Assembly (NCBI GenBank): GCA_910578575.1
Contig: CAJTQP010000066.1
Location: 1-13,078, forward strand
Direction: 5' to 3'
DNA: 13,078 bases
DNA from: an uncultured Oscillospiraceae bacterium
GTDB taxonomy: Bacteria > Bacillota > Clostridia > Oscillospirales > Oscillospiraceae
The stretch's first letter is position 1, and each line of letters begins with the position of its first letter. This document shows positions 8,119 through 13,078 of the stretch, piece after piece. The notes under the pieces are model-generated. The model searched no databases. It was not told where the DNA came from and was given only the letters and a program-made list of their open reading frames with translations. The position numbers and the translations under genes are program-made.

Positions 8119-9069
8119 ATGTTATTTGCAGAAAAGACCCGCCAGCAGCCAGCGCAGGTCCAGACGGCCCCAGAGAAAACCGGGCTCTCTCCGGTGCTCC
8201 ACGTGGCCGACAGCCTGAAGGGCTACCAGAAGGAGCTGGTGGAAAAGGAAGTGGCCTCCCTCTTTGAGTTGAGCATGGTCAACAGCTCCTTTACCGGGGT
8301 GCTGAACGAGGCAGACCACTTCCAGGAGAAATTGCAGGAGCTGGGGGGCTCCTTCGCCCACATCGACCAGACCGCCGAGGGCTTTTCCCAGGTGCGGGGC
8401 CAGGTGGCGGAGGCGGTGGACCAGGCCCAGGGGCAGATGGATGCCCTGACGGCCACCTCCATGAACATCCAGGCCTCTTACGACGAGATGGCGGGGATCT
8501 TTAGCCAGCTCCAGACCGCCATCCGGGGCATTCAGAAGTGCATGGGCAAGATCGTGTCCATTGCCGACCAGACCAACATCCTGGCCATCAACGCCTCCAT
8601 CGAGTCCGCGCGGGCCGGGGTGGAGGGCCGGGGCTTCGCCGTGGTGGCGGAGCACGTGAAGCAGCTGGCGGAGGAGATCGTGGTGCTGGCCAAGGAGGTC
8701 AACGGCGGGGTCAACGACGTGGAGCTGCGGGCCGGAGAGCTCAGCGACAGCATCAACAGCTCTCAGCAGACCCTGGGCCAGGGCGTGGGCATCGTGGCCC
8801 AGACGGAGGAGAACTTCCGCCAGATCATCTCGGCGGCGGAGGGGGCCTTGGACGTGCAGTCGGCCATCTCCGGGGTGATCCAGGAGTCTCAGGGGGAGCT
8901 GCAAAATATCCTCCAGTTCTTTGACCAGATCAAGGACCAGTATCAGGAGGTCATCAAGCACATCAAGCGGGCCAGCAGCTTGGGGACCACCAAGAGCGCC
9001 ATGTTTGAGGATATGGACAATATGATCTCGCAGTTGCCGCCGTTGATTGAGGACGTTGAGGGGCGGTAA
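8119..9069 (+). CDS. Soluble methyl-accepting chemotaxis-type transducer
   Basis: A 316-residue protein lacking any transmembrane segment or classical periplasmic sensor. Residues about 30-75 are a helical N-terminus without a recognisable PAS or HAMP domain. Residues about 80-310 are the long antiparallel coiled coil of MCP signalling proteins. The hairpin tip, about 147-186, reads IADQTNILAINASIESARAG then GRGFAVVAEHVKQLAEE, the most conserved CheA/CheW contact region. GGGAGGATT precedes ATG 8119. It should form cytoplasmic trimers of dimers with CheA/CheW if these exist elsewhere in the genome, taking input from the FIST protein encoded just upstream. A hairpin terminator follows the stop by 13 bp. 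The output need not be motility. Confidence 0.92.
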   Translation: MLFAEKTRQQPAQVQTAPEKTGLSPVLHVADSLKGYQKELVEKEVASLFELSMVNSSFTGVLNEADHFQEKLQELGGSFAHIDQTAEGFSQVRGQVAEAVDQAQGQMDALTATSMNIQASYDEMAGIFSQLQTAIRGIQKCMGKIVSIADQTNILAINASIESARAGVEGRGFAVVAEHVKQLAEEIVVLAKEVNGGVNDVELRAGELSDSINSSQQTLGQGVGIVAQTEENFRQIISAAEGALDVQSAISGVIQESQGELQNILQFFDQIKDQYQEVIKHIKRASSLGTTKSAMFEDMDNMISQLPPLIEDVEGR

Positions 9070-9082
9070 ACCTGATAAAATA

Positions 9083-9120
9083 AGAGCGACGGATGTTTGG
9101 TCCGTCGCTCTGTTGTTTCT
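9083..9120 (+). terminator. Rho-independent terminator after the MCP gene (works on both strands)
   Basis: An 11-bp perfect stem, AGAGCGACGGA (9083-9093) with TCCGTCGCTCT (9101-9111), and a 7-base loop, followed on the + strand by TGTTGTTTCTT. On the opposite strand the same stem is followed by TTATTTTATC, so it can also stop transcripts of the convergent surface-protein gene. Confidence 0.88.
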
Positions 9121-9129
9121 TGGATCAAA

Positions 9130-9161
9130 GGACAGCCGGGGCCTTGCGGTCCCGGCTGTCC
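9130..9161 (-). terminator. Second intergenic hairpin, probable terminator of the surface-protein gene
   Basis: An 11-bp perfect GC-rich stem, GGACAGCCGGG (9130-9140) with CCCGGCTGTCC (9151-9161), and a 10-base loop. It lies 44 bp past the stop of the minus-strand gene. An A/T run (AAAG and CTTT) flanks the stem, but the U tract is short, so it may work mainly together with the neighbouring hairpin at 9083-9111. Confidence 0.6.
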
Positions 9162-9205
9162 CTTTGCTGGGTTTGGGTGTTTGCGATGAAATTCTCTTTT
9201 GGGAA

Positions 9206-11950
9206 TTACGCTTCTTCGCGCTTCTTGCCCAGAACCACCAGGCCGCAGGCTGCCAAGATCGCAGCGGCGATCCATGCGCCGGAGTTGTCGCCGGTCTGGG
9301 GAACTGCTGCCAGAGGAACATCCTCGTCCTCGATCTCAGTCAGGGTGCTGGTCTGAGGGGCGGGGTTCTTCACCGCAGGCTTGCTGGGATTGTTGGGCTT
9401 GCTGGTTGTGGGGACGTCGGTGTCAGGAATGTCGACGTCCCCAGGAACATCCGGGTTGGGTGCCAAGGGCACGTCGGGATCGTCGATGTCAACATCGCCG
9501 GGTCCGGGATCGGGTGTCACAGGCGTGTCGGGTTCATCGGGGCCGGGCACCAGGGGCACGTCGGGATCGGGGACATTAACGGGAGGCTCCGGATCCTCAG
9601 GACGAGGCGTAGGCGTCGTCCCGCCACCGCCGCCACCGCCACTGGGAGCGTTAGCGTTGTACACATAGGTCACTGTCACGTCCTGGTCACCGAAGACACC
9701 GTTGGCGTTATCCGGGGTTGCGGAAAGGGTATATCCCTCCCGCGCCACGGAGCTTGTGGTATACTGATCACCAATTTGACGCTTACCCAGATCCTGTGTC
9801 ACTTCAATGACAGTGCCATCTCTGCCCACATAGCGGTGAATGACAGTCAGGTTGAAGTCTGCGCTGAGGGTATACACCACATCGACAGTAACATTATCCA
9901 ACGCGGTAGGCGCAGACACGAATGTCTTATCCGCAGTGTAGCCCTTCTGCGTGGGGGACGATACACCCTCCAAAGATTTAATGTTTGTCACATCAAAGCC
10001 TCTCACAGCAGAATCAAAGAGCTTATTGCCGTTCTGATCCACATAGTTGATGGTCCAGGTGTACTTGTCGAGCGTGTACTTAACAGTGACTTTCTCATCC
10101 GCCGCAGGCATTGTGCCACTAACGATTTCCTTTTCCGGCGTGTAGCCGAGAAGTTCCTTAGAGGGCACGTTATACGCCTCGCCCGCTTCGAGCTGTGCCA
10201 CATACGCTTCGAAAACTTCGCCTCCACCCACAAACTCATACTTGATGGTCAGGGTGTAAGTGTCAACCTTCGTGTAGGTTACAGTAAACTCAGCGCCCTT
10301 GCCGTCCTCACAGGTACCAGAAATGATGGCTTTATCAGGTGTATACCCTTCAATAGTCGGAGATGTAATCAAGTAGGGCATGCCCGCAATCACAGACTGA
10401 GTAGCGTCCGGGAGGGCTTGCTTGCCATCCGCATATACGTAATGGACAATCACAGTGCTGGGGGAGTGGCAGATTTCCTGGATTTTAACCAACCCGCAAA
10501 TCTTGCAGGTCTGAGTGGTAAGCACAGACTTGCCGTCCTCACTGAGAACCTGGTTCGTCTCCTCGAACTTGTGACCATTCTCATCTTTGCAGTAGACGTC
10601 GCCATAGATTGGCTTTTGCTGACCGCAAATGTTGCAATAGTGGGTCACGGGCTTGCCATCAATATACAGTGTATCCATCTCACATCTCTGTGTAACTTTA
10701 GTGTGGCACACCATACACTCAACCGAGTGACTATAATCGCCGTTGGACGTATAAACGTTACCAAGCGTATGGCCATCCTTGCACTGGTCATCAACGCCGG
10801 GCTTGCCGTCGTCGAACTTGACCCAACCACAGGTGGGGCACACAACCGTGCCGTCAGGCCTTGCTTCGGGCTGGCATTCTTCCTCCCGCTCTGCCTTACA
10901 AGTGGGATCAGTGCACTTCTGCACGTGATGACCCTTCTCATCGGGCACCCATGTATCCCACTTGTGCTCATGCTCCACATAAGGCTCATTCCAGTAGTTG
11001 CACAGGTTGCACTTAGAGATTTTCTGCCCATACTCAGTAACCACCGACTTGGTGCAGGCTTCTTTTACTTTCTCACCACAAGTAGCGCAATACTTGGTAT
11101 GGGTAAAAGACTCATAGTACTCAGGGGCATACTTCCAGTCGTGCTCGTGCTGCTCGCCACACCTGCACTTGTTGTCCTCGCCAAAGTCGTGGATATGTTT
11201 CGGGTTAAGCTCACCGCATTCGCACCGGTCAGTTGCCTGGTTGAAAGTGCACGTATGCGTAGACTCAGAGGGCTTCTGCGTCGTAGTATTCCAAGAGCAA
11301 TTTGTGCAACCAGTATAATCACCCTTTGTATAGGTGTCAGCGCCACAATCAGGGCATTTCTTCTGCGTCGTGAAAGTGTTCACAATATAATCGAGAGCAC
11401 CAGCAGGATTCGTCACAGCAGGAGACATAGGAGCCGTTACCAGAGGCTTTTTTGTGGGCGTAGGAGTAGGCGTGGACTGTTCCGATCCTGTAGAACTAGG
11501 CTCGCTCGAACCTGCGGGCTGTTCCGGTCCTGCGGAACCAGAATCGCTCGGACCTGCAGGCTGTTCCGGTCCTGTGGAACCAGAATCACTCGGACCTGCG
11601 GGCTGTTCCGGTCCTGTGGAACCAGAATCGCTCGGACCTGCAGGCTGTTCCGGTTCTGTGGAACCAGAATCGCTCGGACCTGCGGGCTGTTCCGGTCCTG
11701 CGGAACCAGAATCGCTCGGACCTGCGGGCTGTTCCGGTTCTGTGGAACCAGAATCACTCGGACCTGCGGGCTGTTCCGGTCCTGCGGAGCCAGAATCGTT
11801 CGAGCCTCCGGGCTGTTCGGTCTTAGTCTCGGTCGAGGTCACGTCCTCAGGCGCCGCAAAGGCGGTGACCTGAAGCAGACTTACGCACATGGTGAGGACA
11901 ACCAACAGCGCCAGGGCGCGTTTTCCCAAAGCGTTCAAATTCTTTTTCAT
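9206..11950 (-). CDS. Sortase-anchored surface protein with CxxC-rich region and MucBP-like repeats
   Basis: A 914-residue secreted protein. Start ATG 11950 follows AGAGAGGAAG. Residues 1-32 are a signal peptide (MKKNLNALGKR, hydrophobic core, cleavage after AFA). Residues 53-150 are a Pro/Ser/Gly repeat stalk. Residues about 195-495 hold many CxxC pairs (199/202, 215/218, 288/291, 314/317, 371/374, 412/415, 439/442, 482/485) plus extra Cys and His, resembling zinc ribbons or disulfide knuckles. Residues about 497-765 contain four MucBP-like beta repeats with GYTPDK or GYTADK motifs. Then come a seven-Gly run (771-777) and a Pro/Asp wall spacer (778-870). The end is VPQTG (883-887), a hydrophobic helix and KKREEA: a sortase substrate with a variant LPXTG. 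Likely a host-mucus or cell-surface adhesin. Three c-di-GMP aptamers precede it. Its base use is more AT-rich than the Ter-type genes. Confidence 0.92.
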   Translation of the reverse strand: MKKNLNALGKRALALLVVLTMCVSLLQVTAFAAPEDVTSTETKTEQPGGSNDSGSAGPEQPAGPSDSGSTEPEQPAGPSDSGSAGPEQPAGPSDSGSTEPEQPAGPSDSGSTGPEQPAGPSDSGSTGPEQPAGPSDSGSAGPEQPAGSSEPSSTGSEQSTPTPTPTKKPLVTAPMSPAVTNPAGALDYIVNTFTTQKKCPDCGADTYTKGDYTGCTNCSWNTTTQKPSESTHTCTFNQATDRCECGELNPKHIHDFGEDNKCRCGEQHEHDWKYAPEYYESFTHTKYCATCGEKVKEACTKSVVTEYGQKISKCNLCNYWNEPYVEHEHKWDTWVPDEKGHHVQKCTDPTCKAEREEECQPEARPDGTVVCPTCGWVKFDDGKPGVDDQCKDGHTLGNVYTSNGDYSHSVECMVCHTKVTQRCEMDTLYIDGKPVTHYCNICGQQKPIYGDVYCKDENGHKFEETNQVLSEDGKSVLTTQTCKICGLVKIQEICHSPSTVIVHYVYADGKQALPDATQSVIAGMPYLITSPTIEGYTPDKAIISGTCEDGKGAEFTVTYTKVDTYTLTIKYEFVGGGEVFEAYVAQLEAGEAYNVPSKELLGYTPEKEIVSGTMPAADEKVTVKYTLDKYTWTINYVDQNGNKLFDSAVRGFDVTNIKSLEGVSSPTQKGYTADKTFVSAPTALDNVTVDVVYTLSADFNLTVIHRYVGRDGTVIEVTQDLGKRQIGDQYTTSSVAREGYTLSATPDNANGVFGDQDVTVTYVYNANAPSGGGGGGGTTPTPRPEDPEPPVNVPDPDVPLVPGPDEPDTPVTPDPGPGDVDIDDPDVPLAPNPDVPGDVDIPDTDVPTTSKPNNPSKPAVKNPAPQTSTLTEIEDEDVPLAAVPQTGDNSGAWIAAAILAACGLVVLGKKREEA
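11501..11794 (-). repeat. 42-bp tandem repeat (7 units) coding a Pro/Ser-rich stalk
   Basis: Seven in-frame 42-bp units encode the 14-residue consensus SGS(A/T)(G/E)PEQPAGPSD at residues 53-150 of the surface protein. Units differ at a few bases, with A/T and G/E swaps, and the last unit drifts to GSSE. A degenerate partial unit lies on each side. Such stalks extend the binding region beyond the wall and readily change copy number by slippage or recombination. Confidence 0.95.
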
Positions 11951-11965
11951 GGTTATTCTTCCTCT

Positions 11966-11987
11966 CTTTGCAAATTCGGATGCAAAG
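11966..11987 (-). promoter_or_regulatory. Hairpin abutting the Shine-Dalgarno, candidate riboswitch expression platform
   Basis: On the minus strand CTTTGCA (11987-11981) and TGCAAAG (11972-11966) form a perfect 7-bp stem with an 8-base loop. The 3' arm touches the AGAGAGGAAG ribosome site (11967-11958) of the surface-protein gene. CTTTGC is also complementary to the invariant GCAAAG of the aptamers. A switch in ribosome access is thus possible. No U-rich terminator is seen between aptamers and start. Confidence 0.5.
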
Positions 11988-11988
11988 T

Positions 11989-12104
11989 TATCCGGTAGCC
12001 GGGCTAGCATAGCGCCGCGCAGGGTCCCCCTTTGGCGAAGAGGTCTGTGTCGGGCGCCTTAGCTTCTAGCTTTGCGTCCTGCGGTTTCCCGCAGTTTGCC
12101 AAAT
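11989..12104 (-). ncRNA. Type I c-di-GMP riboswitch aptamer (GEMM-I), start-codon-proximal copy 3
   Basis: Read on the minus strand: TTTGGCAAAC, stem CTGCGG-GAAA-CCGCAG, then GACGCAAAGC, AAGCTAAGG, CTATGCTAG and a closing CCCGGCTACC. The GAAA tetraloop and its receptor pair (CTAAG with TATG), the invariant GCAAAG and the G before GCAAAC match the class I c-di-GMP aptamer. It differs from copies 1 and 2 by a much longer P3 arm, about 12009-12058. It ends 39 bases before the start codon of the surface-protein gene. Confidence 0.9.
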
Positions 12105-12185
12105 GCAGCCGGTCGAGCATAGCACCTTAGGGTGTCTGCCTTAGCTCCTGGCTTTGCGTCCCACGATTTCCCGTGGTTTGCCAAG
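12105..12185 (-). ncRNA. Type I c-di-GMP riboswitch aptamer (GEMM-I), middle copy 2
   Basis: On the minus strand: TTGGCAAACC, stem CCACGG-GAAA-TCGTGG, GGGACGCAAAGCC, GAGCTAAGG, a short P3, then GCTATGCTCGACCGGCTGC. All class I c-di-GMP hallmarks are present: the GAAA tetraloop, the CTAAG/TATG receptor and the GCAAAG junction. The core is near-identical to copy 1 and follows it with no linker. Confidence 0.92.
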
Positions 12186-12270
12186 TGCAGCCGGTCGAGC
12201 ATAGCAAGCTTGGGGTGTTTGCCTTAGCTCCGGGCTTTGCGTCCCACTGTTTCCAATGGTTTGCCAAAGG
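12186..12270 (-). ncRNA. Type I c-di-GMP riboswitch aptamer (GEMM-I), distal copy 1
   Basis: On the minus strand: TTTGGCAAACC, stem CCATTG-GAAA-CAGTGG, GGGACGCAAAGCC, GGAGCTAAGG, a P3 arm closed by GGCAA with TTGCT, then TATGCTCGACCGGCTGC. It is the first of three tandem aptamers in the leader of the surface-protein gene. The stretch upstream (about 12271-12385) has no obvious sigma-A promoter, so transcription may start there from a weak site or read through from the AP2-type gene. Confidence 0.92.
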
Positions 12271-12278
12271 ACACCGTG

Positions 12279-12353
12279 TCACGGCCAACGCCGCCAGCCC
12301 GCCGCCGCCGGTGTCGCATCAGCGGCGGGCATCGTGCCAGGTGGATCGGTCAT
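12279..12353 (-). CDS. Possible 24-residue leader peptide
   Basis: A short frame begins at ATG 12353, eight bases after an excellent GGAGAGGAGG site, and ends at TGA 12279-12281, just before the first c-di-GMP aptamer. The peptide starts MTDPPGTMPAADATP and ends GWRRWP. It is Ala/Pro rich and matches nothing I recognise. It may be an uncharacterised leader peptide or a chance frame; the strong ribosome site is the only support. The region also holds GC-rich inverted repeats around 12298-12328. Confidence 0.3.
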   Translation of the reverse strand: MTDPPGTMPAADATPAAAGWRRWP

Positions 12354-12385
12354 AAGGGCATCCTCCTCTCCTGCGTTTTTATGAA

Positions 12386-12904
12386 TCAACCCTGGCCATT
12401 GGCCTGGGCAAATTCATCCAAAAACTTGTCGTGCAGAGCTTCCTCTGCCCGCTTCCGGGCGTTCACCGCGTCCTCAAAGCGGTGGTAACTGCCCAGGTAG
12501 TGGCGGGTGCCTTGGAAGCAGATGGTAGCCCGCCAGCGGTTCTTGGACGAGCGCCACTCCACGCCGGGCACGCCGCTGGTGTTGTTTTTGCGGATGGTTT
12601 TGGCCTGGAGCATCTCCACGCAGGTGCCGTCTATGTAAGTCAGGTGGGCCCCGATGCCTGCGTCGTGGACGCAGCCGCAGCTCACGGTACGGCCGCTGCG
12701 CAGGCGGCGGGTGGTCACCACGGTCTCTTGGCCGCAGTCACAGCGGCACAGCCAGGCGGTGCGGTTGCCTACGTTTTCCGCAGGCTCTAGCACCGTTAGT
12801 TTTCCGTACCGCTGACCTTTGATATCCAGCTTTTTCCGGCTGTGTCCGGCCTTGGGGGACGCCTCGCTGGCGGGGCGGGCCGGGGAAGAGCTGCGTGCTT
12901 CCAT
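12386..12904 (-). CDS. AP2-domain DNA-binding protein with N-terminal zinc-finger-like module
   Basis: A 172-residue protein. ATG 12904 is preceded by AAGGAG eight bases upstream. The first 30 residues are basic and disordered. Residues about 30-80 contain RYGKLTVLEP, then CRCDCGQ and VSCGCV, whose Cys clusters could bind a metal. Residues about 108-160 are an AP2-type DNA-binding domain: NTSGVPGVEWRSSKNRWRA, then GTRHYLGSYHRFEDAVNARK. This pairing is common in phage- and mobile-element-borne proteins of Firmicutes, where AP2 modules accompany HNH or homing endonucleases. No HNH catalytic motif is visible here, so it may be a regulator or a remnant of an endonuclease. An inverted-repeat segment sits directly upstream of its start. 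Confidence 0.82.
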   Translation of the reverse strand: MEARSSSPARPASEASPKAGHSRKKLDIKGQRYGKLTVLEPAENVGNRTAWLCRCDCGQETVVTTRRLRSGRTVSCGCVHDAGIGAHLTYIDGTCVEMLQAKTIRKNNTSGVPGVEWRSSKNRWRATICFQGTRHYLGSYHRFEDAVNARKRAEEALHDKFLDEFAQANGQG

Positions 12905-12917
12905 TTCTGTGGCTCCT

Positions 12918-13078
12918 TGCCGTTTTGTTACAAAAAGCTGTACTTTTTTGTAACCGAAATTTGACCTAAAATGACGCTATCCCCTGTTGAAATTCTGTTT
13001 GTTTTGTGCTATATTTGGTATAGATTACAGTAAATTACTATGTTACAAAAAAGTACAGCTTTTTGTAACAAAACGGCA
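12918..13078. repeat. 161-bp AT-rich segment bounded by a perfect 37-bp inverted repeat
   Basis: The arm at 12918-12954 and the arm at 13042-13078 are exact reverse complements over 37 bases. The right arm ends at the last base of the window, so the repeat may continue. Each arm is itself a hairpin, GTTACAAAAA with TTTTTGTAAC around an 8-base centre. The 87-bp interior is AT rich and non-coding. The left arm lies in the leader of the AP2-type gene. It may be an operator pair, the ends of a small mobile element, or the mirrored leaders of two divergent genes. Confidence 0.9.
12987..13015 (+). promoter_or_regulatory. Candidate sigma-A promoter pointing out of the window
   Basis: TTGAAA (12987-12992), a 17-bp spacer and TATATT (13010-13015) lie between the inverted-repeat arms, and the expected transcript would enter the right arm. 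It suggests a rightward gene beyond the window edge. A comparable minus-strand promoter for the AP2-type gene is weaker (TATACC or TATAGC boxes near 13010-13025, poor -35). Confidence 0.5.

Noticed and set aside
8122..9321. 399-codon minus-strand frame across the MCP gene.
   Set aside because: It crosses two hairpin terminators and mirrors the MCP coding sequence; the composition is His/Leu/Asp rich, as expected from antisense of GC-rich coding DNA.
11501..11794. CRISPR array.
   Set aside because: The 42-bp units are contiguous with no unique spacers, and they translate in frame as a stalk repeat.
9047..11998. 983-codon open frame on the plus strand opposite the surface-protein gene.
   Set aside because: It is the antisense shadow of a gene with signal peptide, repeats and sortase motif; it has no ribosome site and no domain pattern.
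11989..12270. Three repeated blocks as an insertion-sequence remnant or REP-type repeat.
   Set aside because: Each block keeps the paired and invariant positions of the c-di-GMP class I aptamer while the stems vary with compensating bases, which indicates RNA function.
12298..12328. GC-rich inverted repeat CCGCCGC/GCGGCGG as terminator of the AP2-type gene.
   Set aside because: No U tract follows on either strand and many alternative registers exist.
12386..12904. Transposase or HNH homing endonuclease.
   Set aside because: No DDE or HNH catalytic residues can be placed; only the Cys cluster and AP2 domain are supported.

Overview
The window looks like a piece of a chromosome from a GC-rich gut-type Firmicute, most likely a Clostridia/Oscillospiraceae relative of Flavonifractor, Lawsonibacter or Intestinimonas. 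This is inferred from strong GGAGG-type ribosome sites, a textbook sigma-A promoter, a sortase-anchored surface protein with a VPQTG motif, a type I c-di-GMP riboswitch array and a soluble methyl-accepting protein. No rRNA or tRNA gene and no CRISPR array was seen.

Positions 58-6963 (+) hold a seven-gene block, tightly packed with 4-bp or longer overlaps. It matches the 'biosynthetic module' that comparative genomics links to tellurium-resistance (Ter) stress systems. In order: a YceG-like domain (tentative) fused to a trypsin-like serine protease, a HAD phosphatase, a CitE-like C-C bond lyase, a phosphoribosyltransferase with a TRSP domain, a StiP/PELOTA-type protein, a TerD-domain protein with a long proline-rich N-terminus, and an AIM24-family protein. 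The enzyme set (aldolase, PRTase, phosphatase) fits the published proposal that such modules make a nucleoside-like metabolite. That product is not established. TerD is the likely metal-binding or stress-sensing partner. No TelA, TerC or ATP-grasp gene is visible, so they may lie upstream of the window.

Positions 6985-9120 (+) hold a separate transcription unit. A perfect-consensus promoter (TTGACA, 17 bp, TATAAT) is followed by a FIST-domain sensor and a membrane-free methyl-accepting chemotaxis-type transducer, ending in a strong hairpin terminator that can also serve the facing gene.

Positions 9206-12285 (-) hold a 914-residue secreted, sortase-anchored protein: a 14-residue tandem repeat stalk, a cysteine-rich region with many CxxC pairs, four MucBP-like repeats, a Pro/Asp wall spacer, and VPQTG plus a membrane anchor. 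Its 5' leader carries three consecutive type I c-di-GMP (GEMM-I) riboswitch aptamers, followed by a hairpin touching the Shine-Dalgarno. This is the most striking signal in the window and implies that c-di-GMP controls display of a large adhesin-like protein.

Positions 12279-13078 hold a possible 24-codon leader ORF, a small zinc-finger/AP2-domain DNA-binding protein of mobile-element type (- strand), and an AT-rich 161-bp segment bounded by a perfect 37-bp inverted repeat ending at the window edge. Each arm is itself a hairpin. This may be a divergent promoter/operator between two inverted AP2 gene copies, or a small mobile element.
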